A DNA stretch of 64,000 bases, taken from assembly GCA_003133645.1 (NCBI GenBank), contig PKYI01000104.1:27024-91023 (forward strand), written 5' to 3'. Shown here piece by piece: positions 19,200 through 27,414 of this stretch (positions are counted from its first letter, which is position 1; every line of letters starts with the position of its first letter). The translations under genes and the position numbers were made by a program. The notes under the pieces are model-generated. The model worked only from the letters and a program-made list of their open reading frames with translations, was not told the origin of the DNA and searched no databases. This DNA is from Acidobacteriota bacterium. GTDB taxonomy: Bacteria; Acidobacteriota; Thermoanaerobaculia; Thermoanaerobaculales; Thermoanaerobaculaceae.

Positions 19200-19276
19200 G
19201 CCCGGTGCCTGCCGGCTCCAGGGACCACGTCGACGGCCCCGCGCTGGGGAATGTCCGGCAAGTGGATCAGCGTTTT

Positions 19277-21601
19277 ATGAAAGCTGAGACAACCTCGATG
19301 CCGTTGACTCCTGGAACCCGGCTCGGCCCGTACGAGATCCTCTCGCCGCTCGGCGCCGGCGGGATGGGCGAGGTGTACAAGGCGAAGGATACGCGGCTGG
19401 GCCGCTCGGTCGCGATCAAGGTGTTGCTGGGGCAGCACGCCGAGGACCCTGCCATGCGGGAGCGTTTCGAGCGCGAGGCGCAGGCGATCTCTGCACTCTC
19501 GCACCCCTCGATCTGCACGCTCCACGACGTCGGCGAGCACGAGGGGATGCACTACCTGGTCATGGAGTACCTCGAGGGCGAAACCCTCGCCGCGCGGCTC
19601 GCGCGCGGACCTCTGGCGCTCGATCAGGCCCTCGAACTGGGGAGGGAGATCGCCGTGGCGCTTGCGGCGGCGCATGACCACGGGGTCGTTCACCGCGACC
19701 TCAAGCCCGGCAACGTCATGCTCACCAAGAGCGGGCCGAAGCTCCTCGACTTCGGCCTGGCGAAGCTGCACGCGGCGAGCCACGGCATCGTGGACCCGGC
19801 CGCGCGAGAGACGGTCGCCGGGCCCCTGACCGAGCGGGGAGAGATCCTCGGGACGCTGCAGTACATGGCGCCGGAGCAACTCGAGGGGCTGGAGGCGGAC
19901 GCGCGCAGCGACATCTTCGCGTTCGGCTGCCTGCTGTACGAGATGATCTCGGGGCGGAGGCCGTTTGCGGGCCTGAGCCAGGCCGGCGTGATCGCCGCGA
20001 CCCTCAAGGAGGAGCCGGCGGAGCTGTCGGGACCCGGCCGGGGCATCCCGCCGGCAATCGACCATATCGTCCGGCACTGTCTGGAAAAGGACCCGGCACA
20101 GCGGTTCCAGTCGATGCGCGACCTCGTCTTTGAACTCGCCACATGGTCGGGGGCTTCGTCACCGTCCCGCAAGGACGACGCCGTCGAGGCGTCCGGCAAG
20201 CGCGTGATGCTCGTCGTTCTCCCGTTCGAGAACCTCAGCCAAGACCCCGAGCAGGAGTACTTCAGCGCCGGACTTACCGAGGAGACGATCGCGGACCTCG
20301 GGGGGGTGGCTTCGGACCGACTTGGCGTCATCGCCCGGACCTCGGCCATGAGCTACAAGGGCACCCGGAAGAGCATCGCCCAGATCGGCCGGGAGCTGGG
20401 CGTCGATTTTGCGGTCGAGGGGAGCGTCCGGCGCCACGCCGACCGCGTGCGCATCAGCGTCCAGCTCATCCGCACGAGCGACCAGACGCACGTCTGGGCC
20501 CAGCAGTACGACCGCCAGCTGAGCGACGTCCTCGCTGTCCAGGACGACATCGGACGGGCCATCGCCCAACAGATTCAGGTCAAGCTCACGCCGGCGTGCG
20601 CCGCGCATCGAGCGAGTTCGCGGCTGGTGAACCAGGCCGCCTATGATGCTTACCTCCAGGGCCGCTTCCACCTGTGGAGGGTGACCCGACCGGACCTCGA
20701 GCGCGCCCTCGAGTACTTCCGCCAGGCGACCGAGATCGATCCGACCATGGCCGTTGCGCACGCCGGGCTCGCCCAGACGTACGTGGTCTTGCCGATCGCC
20801 GGCGGCGCCGACCCACGGCAGGCGTTCCCTCGAGCCGAAGAGGCGGCAAAGCAGGCGTTGGAACTCGACCCCGACTCCGCCGAGGCCCAGACCGCGATGA
20901 CCGGTCTGCGTCACTGGTACAGTTGGGACTGGGCCAGCGCCGAGGCGTACGCCAGGAAAGCGATCGCTCGCAACCCGAGCCACGCGAGAGCGCACCAGGT
21001 GCTCGGCCGGCTGTTGACGAACATTGGCCGCCACGACGAAGCGATCGCGGAGATCGACATCGCCCGGCGTCTCGATCCGCTCGCCCCGTTGATCATCGCG
21101 CTTTCCGCCGATTTCAGGTTGGAGGCCAGGCGCTACGATGAGGTGGAGCCGTTGATCCACAAGGCGCTCGAACTCGACCCGAACTTCTGGGTCGCCCACG
21201 TGTCCGCCGCCAAGTTGTACCTGCACCAGGCCCGCTACGCGGAGGCCCTGGCTGCGGCCGAGAAGGCACGGCGCTTCTCGGGCGGGCACAGCGAAGCCCT
21301 CGCCCTGATCGGCCTCTGCCACGGCGCGATGGGCCACCGCGACGAGGCCGGCGAGGTCCTCTCGGAGCTCGAGCGCCGCCGCGATGCGGGCTACGTCCCG
21401 GCAACGCACCTCGCCACGGTCCACCTCGGTCTGGGCGACACCGGCCAGGCGATGCGATGGTTGGAGAGGGCGTTCGAGGATCGCGACGTCTGGCTGACGG
21501 AAGCGACGGTCGAACCGAGGTGGGACGGCCTCCGTGCTCACCCCGGGTTCCAGGATCTGATCCGCCGGATCGGTTTTTCAGCCGCGACAGTGGGCAGCTG
21601 A
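19277..21601 (+). CDS. Ser/Thr protein kinase with TolB/FlgO-like and TPR regions
   Basis: A 774-residue protein of three parts. Residues 10-275 are a Hanks kinase (LGAGGMGEVYKAKD, AIKVLL, HRDLKPGNVML, DFGLAKL, APEQL). Residues 310-435 match the TolB/FlgO-like domain often joined to adenylate cyclases and kinases (MLVVLPFENLSQDPEQEYFS to HVWAQQYDRQLSDVLAVQDD). The rest is at least seven tetratricopeptide repeats (YFRQATEIDPTMAVAHAGLA). No clear membrane helix is seen between kinase and TolB part, unlike many relatives, so it may be cytoplasmic. Two in-frame ATGs (19277, 19298) both lack a good ribosome-binding site. It lies 77 nt behind another kinase, so co-expression is likely. Confidence 0.9.
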   Translation: MKAETTSMPLTPGTRLGPYEILSPLGAGGMGEVYKAKDTRLGRSVAIKVLLGQHAEDPAMRERFEREAQAISALSHPSICTLHDVGEHEGMHYLVMEYLEGETLAARLARGPLALDQALELGREIAVALAAAHDHGVVHRDLKPGNVMLTKSGPKLLDFGLAKLHAASHGIVDPAARETVAGPLTERGEILGTLQYMAPEQLEGLEADARSDIFAFGCLLYEMISGRRPFAGLSQAGVIAATLKEEPAELSGPGRGIPPAIDHIVRHCLEKDPAQRFQSMRDLVFELATWSGASSPSRKDDAVEASGKRVMLVVLPFENLSQDPEQEYFSAGLTEETIADLGGVASDRLGVIARTSAMSYKGTRKSIAQIGRELGVDFAVEGSVRRHADRVRISVQLIRTSDQTHVWAQQYDRQLSDVLAVQDDIGRAIAQQIQVKLTPACAAHRASSRLVNQAAYDAYLQGRFHLWRVTRPDLERALEYFRQATEIDPTMAVAHAGLAQTYVVLPIAGGADPRQAFPRAEEAAKQALELDPDSAEAQTAMTGLRHWYSWDWASAEAYARKAIARNPSHARAHQVLGRLLTNIGRHDEAIAEIDIARRLDPLAPLIIALSADFRLEARRYDEVEPLIHKALELDPNFWVAHVSAAKLYLHQARYAEALAAAEKARRFSGGHSEALALIGLCHGAMGHRDEAGEVLSELERRRDAGYVPATHLATVHLGLGDTGQAMRWLERAFEDRDVWLTEATVEPRWDGLRAHPGFQDLIRRIGFSAATVGS

Positions 21602-21730
21602 CGCGGGACTGACGTCAGGCAATCCTGCATTGTCCTGAAAGCAAACGCTGAACCGTGCCCGGCCTTCGGCGGACCTCCTTGCCAGGCCCGCGTGGCCCCT
21701 TGCGTCTGGAAGGCGCGTAGGATTCGAGCC

Positions 21731-22225
21731 ATGAGCGAAACGTACGCCGCACTTGTCAGCGAGGAGGAGCGCCTCCTCTCCGAGTACCTGCGCAAGATCG
21801 AACACTGCGTCGGCTTGCTCACCCCGGCCGAGGTGTGGTGGCGGCCGAACGCGCGGTGCAACAGCGTCGGGAACCTGCTCCTCCATCTGTCCGGCAACCT
21901 CTCGCAGTGGGTGCTCGCCGGTCTCGGCGGCGCCGAGTACGAGCGCCGTCGCCGCGAGGAGTTCGCCGCCGCGGAAGGTGGGGACGCCGCGGCGCTCGTG
22001 GCTCGGCTGCACGACGTCGTGACCGCATGCCAGGCCGTCGCCGCCCGCCTCTCCGACGACGACCTCACCCGAGTCCACACGATCCAGGGCATCACGCGCA
22101 CCGGCGCCGGTGTCCTGCTCCACGCGGTCGAGCACATGGCGTACCACACCGGACAGATCGTGTTCGTCGCCAAGCAGCTCGCCGGCGAGCGCGCCCAGAT
22201 CGAGTTCTACCCCCACCTGAGGTGA
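21731..22225 (+). CDS. DinB-like protein (DUF1572 type)
   Basis: A 164-residue four-helix protein. Unlike the DinB-like gene at 5165, all three expected metal-binding histidines are present: one in LLLHLSGNLSQW and the pair in HAVEHMAYHTGQI (HxxxH). The longer in-frame start at 21692 is rejected because AGGA precedes ATG 21731 at normal distance and the protein then opens directly with the first helix (SETYAALVSEEERLLSEYLR). Relatives are bacillithiol/mycothiol-type transferases or uncharacterised stress proteins. It stands between the kinases and the sortase without operon links. Confidence 0.85.
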   Translation: MSETYAALVSEEERLLSEYLRKIEHCVGLLTPAEVWWRPNARCNSVGNLLLHLSGNLSQWVLAGLGGAEYERRRREEFAAAEGGDAAALVARLHDVVTACQAVAARLSDDDLTRVHTIQGITRTGAGVLLHAVEHMAYHTGQIVFVAKQLAGERAQIEFYPHLR

Positions 22226-22261
22226 CGGCCGCGCCGGCAGCGCTCTTTCCAGCGCGCTCCG

Positions 22262-22888
22262 TCAGTGTGCGGCCGGGAACCCGGGCGGTGCGGCGTAGCC
22301 CGCTGCTCCCAGGTCGGGGGCAGGCTGGGCGACAAGGATCGCCTGGGCGCGCACGATGAACCGTTTCGGCGCGGAGCCCTCGTAGTCGAACGGAAAGCAC
22401 GTGACCAGCGTGAGGATCTTGTCGGTCGAAGCGTCGAGCACCGACACGTCCGTGGGGTCCACCACCCACGTGCGCTCGACCGTGTAGCGGAACGCGCCCT
22501 TCGGCGTGGTGAGGGTGATCGTGTCGCCGATGCGGATGTGGCGCAGGCCGTAAAACAGCGTCGTGCGGTGAGCCGCGAGCGCCACGTTGCCCGCATCGGG
22601 CGGCAGCGGGGTCTCGGGGAAATGCCCCACGGCCCACCGGATCGTTCGGTCGTCCACGCCCTCCAGGATCGGCGCCGAGACGCCCACGCGCGGGATCTCG
22701 ATGCGGCCCAGCGCGTGGTCGACCGGCGAGACCGGTTTGAACGAACCCGGGTCTTGCTCCCGAGGCGTATCGGGGGTCCGCGACACCGCGGACGTGGCTG
22801 CACGTGCGGGCCCGGCCATGGCGACCAGCGCGACGCCGGTAAGCACCAGCGCTCGCACTAAGACGACTCTGATCCTCATGACGTTCAT
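22262..22888 (-). CDS. Class D-like sortase
   Basis: A 208-residue transpeptidase with a signal peptide or anchor (VVLVRALVLTGVALVAMAGP). The sortase triad is visible: His in NVALAAHRTTLFYGLRHIR, Cys in ILTLVTCFPFDYEG (the TLxTC motif) and Arg in APKRFIVRAQ. It would cleave a C-terminal sorting signal and join the protein to another surface partner. The start is taken at ATG 22888; an upstream in-frame start would add a hydrophilic stretch before the signal. No LPxTG-like substrate or partner gene lies beside it, so its target must be elsewhere or it is an orphan. Confidence 0.88.
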   Translation of the reverse strand: MNVMRIRVVLVRALVLTGVALVAMAGPARAATSAVSRTPDTPREQDPGSFKPVSPVDHALGRIEIPRVGVSAPILEGVDDRTIRWAVGHFPETPLPPDAGNVALAAHRTTLFYGLRHIRIGDTITLTTPKGAFRYTVERTWVVDPTDVSVLDASTDKILTLVTCFPFDYEGSAPKRFIVRAQAILVAQPAPDLGAAGYAAPPGFPAAH

Positions 22889-23159
22889 GAAGTGACCCCC
22901 GTCGGACTCGGTGTGATGCTCGTGCCCTGGGGGGTAGACACGTGGCGCACCCAAGCCGGCGGAATCCTAACATCGCCGTCAAGGTGCCGACCGGCCCAGT
23001 CCGAAAGGAGAAATCTTTGAGACAGCGACCGACGTTCCAAATTTTCCACCTCGTTCAGGCTCCGGACCAGGCCGTTCGAGGGACCGTGCCGGAGTCAGGC
23101 TTGCACGGTGGCGTTGTGGGACTTCATGCGGGTTTGTGTTCGGATGGAGCGTTCTTGCA

Positions 23160-23225
23160 GTCGTCACTGCGGAGCGCCGCGACGGGGCCGTAGCGATCTC
23201 GCCACATCCGACAGGATTGCTTCCC
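23160..23225. repeat. MITE/REP-like palindrome, TCRTCACTGCGGAG type
   Basis: Reads GTCGTCACTGCGGAGCGCCG, then GCGATCTCGCC and GGATTGCTTCC. It resembles the element at 31211-31330 and the short piece at 28768-28793. The gap 22889-23281 otherwise shows no gene. Confidence 0.45.
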
Positions 23226-23281
23226 CCACCCCCACGCGGGCGCTGCGCGCCCACGGGGCAGGATAGGTACGATAGGTACCA

Positions 23282-23639
23282 GATAGGTACCAGGTATCCC
23301 ATTCAATCTATTTTGTGGTGGCCTTCCTTTCAACTTCGGATCAGAGGGAGGAACGGCGTGCCGCGAAAGCCGAGGATCTTCGTCGCCGGCGGGACATATC
23401 ACGTGTGCTGCCGAGTCGTGCGTGGTGAGCGGCCGTTCGTCGATGAGGCCGTTGCCGGGGGATAGGTACCAGGTATCCCATTCAATCTATTTTCTGGTAG
23501 CCTTCCTTTCAACTTCGGATCAGAGGGAGGAACGGCGTGCCACGAAAGCCGAGGATCTTCGTCGCCGGCGGGACGTATCACGTGTGCTGCCGAGTCGTGC
23601 GTGGTGAGCGGCCGTTCGTCGATGAGGCCGTTGCCGGGG
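23282..23639. repeat. 179-bp tandem duplication at the left end of the RAYT unit
   Basis: Positions 23282-23460 and 23461-23639 are near-identical (only a few substitutions, e.g. TTTGTGGTGG versus TTTCTGGTAG). Each copy contains the 18-bp inverted end GGTACCAGGTATCCCATT, a GGGAGG ribosome-binding site, the GTG start and the first 34-35 codons of the RAYT gene. Confidence 0.95.
23358..23465 (+). pseudogene. Duplicated N-terminal stub of the RAYT gene
   Basis: Starts with GTG behind GAGGGAGGAACGGC exactly as the intact gene does, reads PRKPRIFVAGGTYHVCCRVV through DEAVAGG, and stops at TAG 23463-23465, which belongs to the second copy's left end. It would yield a 35-residue peptide without catalytic residues. 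Confidence 0.85.
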
Positions 23640-24551
23640 CCTTCGTGTCCATGCTTACCGCCGTCAAGGGTGAGCACGGCCTGACGATCCTCGCGTGGTG
23701 TCTGATGCCGAACCACTACCATCTCGTCCTTCGCGCGGGGGAACTGCCGTTGTGGCGCAGCATGCGGCTGGTACAGGGGCGGTTTGCCAAAGCTTTCAAC
23801 CACACCAGGCGAGTCTTTGGCCCGGTGTGGCAGGGACGGTACAAGGCACGCCTAGTCGGCGATCCGGCCTACGTCATGCAGGCCATCGCCTACGTGCACC
23901 TCAACCCGGTGGCGAGCGGGTTGGTCAAGGATCCGGGCTCGTATCGCTGGAGCGGGCATCGGCAGATCCTCGGCCGGGTGCGGTCCGGCTTGGTGGACGT
24001 GGATGAGGCGCTGGTGGCGTTCGGCTCCTCACGGCGAGAGGCTCTTCTCACCTACCGGAGCGTGCTCCGACGCGGCAAGGACGAGGGGTGGATGCAGGAG
24101 GGGCCGGGCCGACTGCCGTGGTGGCGGCCTGCAAGCGGTGAGGACGACGAGCTGCACCTGGATTCTGACCGGCCGCGCCTCGACTGGCAGGGTGGCCTCC
24201 ACCGTCCGGACCCACCGAGCGCGGATGCCACCGATGTGGCGCGGGCAGTGGCGACGGTGCTCGACATCCCGGTCGATGCCCTTGGTGGGCGAAGTCGAGG
24301 GGAAGAATTGCAGCGTGCTCGGGAGCTGGTGATGCTGGTCGGAGTTGAACAGTGCGGGCTGAAGGTGAAGGATCTTGCTCTCGTCATTGGCCGGGGCGCG
24401 GGTTCGGCGAGTCGCCTGTACACACAGGTGTCTGACGTGCAGCGTGCCGACCCGGGGTTTGCAGCGATTGCGGAGCAGCTGACGCAGACGCTGCGGGAGA
24501 ACCAGACGAATTCATCCAAACGATAATAAATGAAATGGGATACCTGGTACC
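23465..24551 (+). mobile_element. RAYT unit bounded by 18-bp perfect inverted repeats
   Basis: GGTACCAGGTATCCCATT at 23465-23482 is the exact reverse complement of 24534-24551. The enclosed gene is the intact RAYT transposase. The right repeat starts only 7 nt after its stop. The same GGTACC-bearing palindromes recur through the window as stand-alone REP elements, the expected relation between a RAYT and its REPs. Confidence 0.88.
23537..24526 (+). CDS. REP-associated tyrosine transposase (RAYT, Y1/HUH family)
   Basis: A 329-residue transposase related to IS200/IS605 TnpA. It carries the metal-binding HUH motif in CLMPNHYHLVLRAG, the RAYT-typical LPLWRSMRLVQGRFAKAFN, VWQGRYKARLV, and IAYVHLNPVASGLV, where conserved tyrosines offer the nucleophile. 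The C-terminal third (about residues 230-329) resembles a DnaA/homeodomain-like DNA-binding extension (RGEELQRARELVMLVGVEQC). Start GTG 23537 with GGAGG 6 nt upstream. RAYTs cut and join single-stranded DNA at REP hairpins. The gene is whole, flanked by inverted repeats, and accompanied by three dead fragments of the same family elsewhere in the window, so it is the likely mobiliser. Confidence 0.93.
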   Translation: MPRKPRIFVAGGTYHVCCRVVRGERPFVDEAVAGAFVSMLTAVKGEHGLTILAWCLMPNHYHLVLRAGELPLWRSMRLVQGRFAKAFNHTRRVFGPVWQGRYKARLVGDPAYVMQAIAYVHLNPVASGLVKDPGSYRWSGHRQILGRVRSGLVDVDEALVAFGSSRREALLTYRSVLRRGKDEGWMQEGPGRLPWWRPASGEDDELHLDSDRPRLDWQGGLHRPDPPSADATDVARAVATVLDIPVDALGGRSRGEELQRARELVMLVGVEQCGLKVKDLALVIGRGAGSASRLYTQVSDVQRADPGFAAIAEQLTQTLRENQTNSSKR

Positions 24552-24694
24552 TTTATACGCGCGAGACTCGACTCATGAACTGTTCCGAACCTGGGGCTTA
24601 TTGCCGTTCGCCCTTTGACACGAAGCTGGCCGTGCCGGATACTGCGGCTCGTTCCGCTGTACCGTGTCGTGCGAACGCGGTGGAAGGAGTTCCG

Positions 24695-26272
24695 GTGTCC
24701 GCCCCGACCCCCCAGGATGCCCGCCACGAGCTACTCGAACCGTACTTGCAACGGTTGCGGGCGTTTCTCCGGGCGCGCGGCGACGAGAACCGACCGCTCA
24801 CGATCCCGTCCGAACCGATCCCGCTCGCGCTCTCCGCGGAGGAGCGTAAGGCGGCATGGTCGGTGCTTTGCGATGAGACCGTCGCCTGGTCCGACGCCGG
24901 AGCCTGGATCCCGCTGGGCACCGGGCTGCACCTGGCCGTCGCCGCGGCGCTCGAGAGCGCGGCCCGTGCCGATCCCCGCGCTGCGTCGGGGCAGCTGGCC
25001 GCAGTGCGCGCCGTCGTCGCTGGCTATACCGAGGCGCTGCGGGAGGCCATTGCCGCCATGGTCACCGGCGGCCAGACCGACGAGGCGAGGCGGCTCTCGA
25101 CCTTCCGCAACAAGCTCGTCGAGATCCTCACATCGCTGCGCGCGGCCGGAGCGGGTGGTGCTCCGCCCGTGACGGAGGCCGAACTCAACGGTCCGTCCCC
25201 CGACCCGTCGCCGGGCGGAAGCCGCAATGCCACCGCGAGCATCGACACAGCGACAGCGCCCGACCCGGCGCTGAACCCATACCTCCAGCGCGCGGCCGCG
25301 TTCTTTCGTGCCCGGGGATACGAGGAACGTCCGCTCACGATTTCGTTCGGCCGAAGAACGTTGTCGTTGAGCGCCTGGGAGCACGGGGTGTTGTGGCAGT
25401 CATTGTGCGAAGGTAGGGAGCCTGCCAGCGAGTGGCACCGCCTGATCCCGGAGTGTGTCGCGGTGCAGCTCGCCTTGTTCCTGTCGCTGGACGAACTGGA
25501 GCGAGCGGGTCGAAACCCGGGCGCCCAGGGCGCGGCCCGATCGACCTTGCACGCAGTCGTGAAGCTCGCAGCCGGCGTCGTAGATGGGTTCCGCGCCCAG
25601 GTCGAACGGGCGATTGGCGCCGGCGCCCTGGAAGATGCAAAGCACCTCTCGACGCTCAGCAATGCGTTCGCGACGACGCTGATCGAGGCGAGGCGGGCTC
25701 TGGCGCAGGAGCCGGCAGGCGCCGCAATTGCGGACGGCGGTTCCGGTCGAGGCGCCACCACGGCCTCGTCGGCCCTGCCTCCTGCTGTTGCAGGCACGGT
25801 ACCCGTCGGGCCGCCCGACAAGCTCAAGCCGTTCCTCGACCGCGCGGCGCATCTGCTCGAGCTCCGGGGACACGAGGACCTTCCCCTCTCGACGCCGGTC
25901 GGCGGCAAGTCGTGGAACCTGGACAAATGGGAGCGGCAGGTGCTGTGGAAGGTTTGGTGCGAGGAGGGCCCGCTGCCTCCCGAGTGGTCCATCCTGCTCG
26001 GATACGGCGCGGCAGCCCAGCTTGCGGCGCTTCTCGCGCTCGAACGGCTCAAGAGGGCGGACGGCGCACCCGAGTCGCGCACCGCTGCCGAGGCGGACAG
26101 AGACACCGCCATCGAGCTTGGTTCCGAGGTTGTCGAGCGACTGCGCGCGACCGCCGAGGCCCTCGCAGCTGACGGCCAGGTGAAGCTGGCGGAGCGGCTC
26201 ACACGGTTCCGAGCCAAACTGACCGAGCCGATCCAGCTCCTGAAACAAACCCGCTCACAGCCGCCGGCCTGA
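24695..26272 (+). CDS. Unrecognised protein built of three copies of a ~135-residue module
   Basis: Start GTG 24695, with AAGGAG 6 nt before it; longer in-frame reading begins inside the RAYT right end. The 525-residue protein has no signal peptide or membrane helix. It consists of three diverged copies of one module at about residues 14-150, 190-345 and 375-520. Each opens with YLQR-x-x-x-F-x-RARG or a close variant, then PLTI, then a Trp-centred stretch (AAWSVLCDET, VLWQSLCEGR, VLWKVWCEEG) and ends in a long helix containing a LSTFRNKLVEIL-like segment (also LSTLSNAFATTL, LTRFRAKLTEPI). Pro/Ala-rich linkers join them. I do not recognise the family. It sits next to the RAYT unit and could be cargo or an ordinary neighbour. 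Confidence 0.8.
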   Translation: MSAPTPQDARHELLEPYLQRLRAFLRARGDENRPLTIPSEPIPLALSAEERKAAWSVLCDETVAWSDAGAWIPLGTGLHLAVAAALESAARADPRAASGQLAAVRAVVAGYTEALREAIAAMVTGGQTDEARRLSTFRNKLVEILTSLRAAGAGGAPPVTEAELNGPSPDPSPGGSRNATASIDTATAPDPALNPYLQRAAAFFRARGYEERPLTISFGRRTLSLSAWEHGVLWQSLCEGREPASEWHRLIPECVAVQLALFLSLDELERAGRNPGAQGAARSTLHAVVKLAAGVVDGFRAQVERAIGAGALEDAKHLSTLSNAFATTLIEARRALAQEPAGAAIADGGSGRGATTASSALPPAVAGTVPVGPPDKLKPFLDRAAHLLELRGHEDLPLSTPVGGKSWNLDKWERQVLWKVWCEEGPLPPEWSILLGYGAAAQLAALLALERLKRADGAPESRTAAEADRDTAIELGSEVVERLRATAEALAADGQVKLAERLTRFRAKLTEPIQLLKQTRSQPPA

Positions 26273-26367
26273 GAGCGGGATGAGGCGGCTGACGGTGAGC
26301 AGCAAGAGCGCTCGCCAGCCCATGCGTTGCCCCCGGAGCGGGTACCTATTCCACCCGTCTCGGCACC

Positions 26368-26559
26368 TTAGCTTGGTTTGGCTCGACCTGCGTCCACCTT
26401 CTCGATCAGCAGCAGCAGAAGGCTGTTCTGGTACTCCAGGTGTTCCAGGATGACCTCGATCTCCTGCTCGGCCTTGATGTTGGTCTCGTATTCGCTCTGG
26501 GCGCGCAACTCGGCATGGCGGCCCTGGATGTTCTGCCCGATCATGATGAGCGGCGGAAC
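26368..26559 (-). pseudogene. DUF1003-like membrane protein, C-terminal fragment
   Basis: About 60 codons on the minus strand read PPLIMIGQNIQGRHAELRAQ, SEYETNIKAEQEIEVILEHL, then a short tail to the stop. This matches the C-terminal end of DUF1003 proteins, where a last membrane strand is followed by SQNRQ, then a D/EYE-x-N-x-KAE-x-EI helix. The upstream part, with the membrane helices, is missing: the frame runs straight into the GGTACC of a REP element at 26561. It is thus a gene remnant cut exactly at a REP. Confidence 0.7.
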
Positions 26560-26560
26560 G

Positions 26561-26650
26561 GGTACCAGGTCCAGCTGAGTTGACAAGTGATGGAGAACGA
26601 ACCGCGCGACACTCCGCTCATCGAGCGCGCCCCAACCCGGGCCCGACAAA
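26561..26650. repeat. REP element, family A
   Basis: GGTACCAGGTCCAGCTGAGT, then TGACAAGTGATGGAGAACGA and ACCGCGCGACACTCCG, decaying at its right end. Shares its core with the other family A copies. Just beyond it, GCAACAACGCAAGCCTGACC at 26651 recurs at 37964 in a second shared repeat. Confidence 0.7.
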
Positions 26651-26758
26651 GCAACAACGCAAGCCTGACCCCCAAATGACCCCCAAACCCCAAAATTGTG
26701 AGGCGGCATTTTCCAGCGGGCCGCCGCGTTGACATCTTCCGGTATGGAGAGGGGATCG

Positions 26759-27379
26759 ATGCCGGACCCGAGACAGCTCGATGGCGCCAGCCCGGAGCGG
26801 GGCATGGCGGCGGGACGGCCCGCACGGGGGGACGGCGCTCGCCGCCTCGCGGCGTGCCTGATCGTGCTCGCGGCGGGAGTATCCGGAGTCTCCTCCGCCG
26901 CGTCTCCAGCTGGCGCAAGGCCGGCCGCCGCGACGTCGCGCCGGCCCGTCGCCCAACCGGCCGTGGTGCGCGTCACCGCCCAGGACGTGCGCCACATGAT
27001 CCGGGGGGCCGCCGGCCGGGTCGTCCTGGTCAACGTGTGGGCGACCTGGTGCGAGCCGTGCCGGCAGGAGTTCCCCGACCTGCTCAGGTTGCGTCGCGCG
27101 CTCGCCGGCCGGGGGCTCGATCTCATCCTCGTCTCGGCGGACTTCGACAACCAGCTCCCGCAGGTGCGCTCGTTCCTCGCCCGGCAGGGTGTCGACTTCA
27201 CGACGTACTTCAAGAGCGAGGGCGACATGTCGTTCATCAACGGGATGGACCCCACCTGGTCGGGCTCGCTCCCGGCGACGTTCGTCTACGACCGGAGCGG
27301 AACGCTGCGCGACTTCTGGGAGGGGCCGGCGACCTACGACAAGCTCCTCGGCAAGGTGAACAAGCTGCTGGGGTCGTGA
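26759..27379 (+). CDS. Secreted TlpA-like thioredoxin-fold protein
   Basis: A 206-residue protein with an N-terminal membrane or signal segment (RRLAACLIVLAAGVSGVSSA) and a thioredoxin domain holding the redox pair in VNVWATWCEPCRQEFPDLLR (about residues 91-110). SLPATFVYDRSGTLRDFWEG carries the usual cis-proline. Such proteins reduce or oxidise disulfides in exported proteins. Start ATG 26759 is preferred (GAGAGGGG upstream). In-frame TTG 26729 and ATG 26744 add only a few residues. It is 35 nt ahead of a second thioredoxin-fold gene and is probably co-transcribed with it. Confidence 0.87.
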   Translation: MPDPRQLDGASPERGMAAGRPARGDGARRLAACLIVLAAGVSGVSSAASPAGARPAAATSRRPVAQPAVVRVTAQDVRHMIRGAAGRVVLVNVWATWCEPCRQEFPDLLRLRRALAGRGLDLILVSADFDNQLPQVRSFLARQGVDFTTYFKSEGDMSFINGMDPTWSGSLPATFVYDRSGTLRDFWEGPATYDKLLGKVNKLLGS

Positions 27380-27414
27380 CCGATCGACTCCGGCATGGGA
27401 AAGGGTGATGTCCA

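Noticed and set aside
18647..19276. Long N-terminal extension of the second kinase overlapping the first kinase
   Set aside because: The extension lies out of frame inside the first kinase gene and is Arg/Gly-rich. The kinase domain begins right after ATG 19277.
23260..23300. Closely spaced GATAGGTACC copies as a possible CRISPR array
   Set aside because: Spacing is irregular and only a few bases long, with no unique spacers and no cas genes. They are REP ends.
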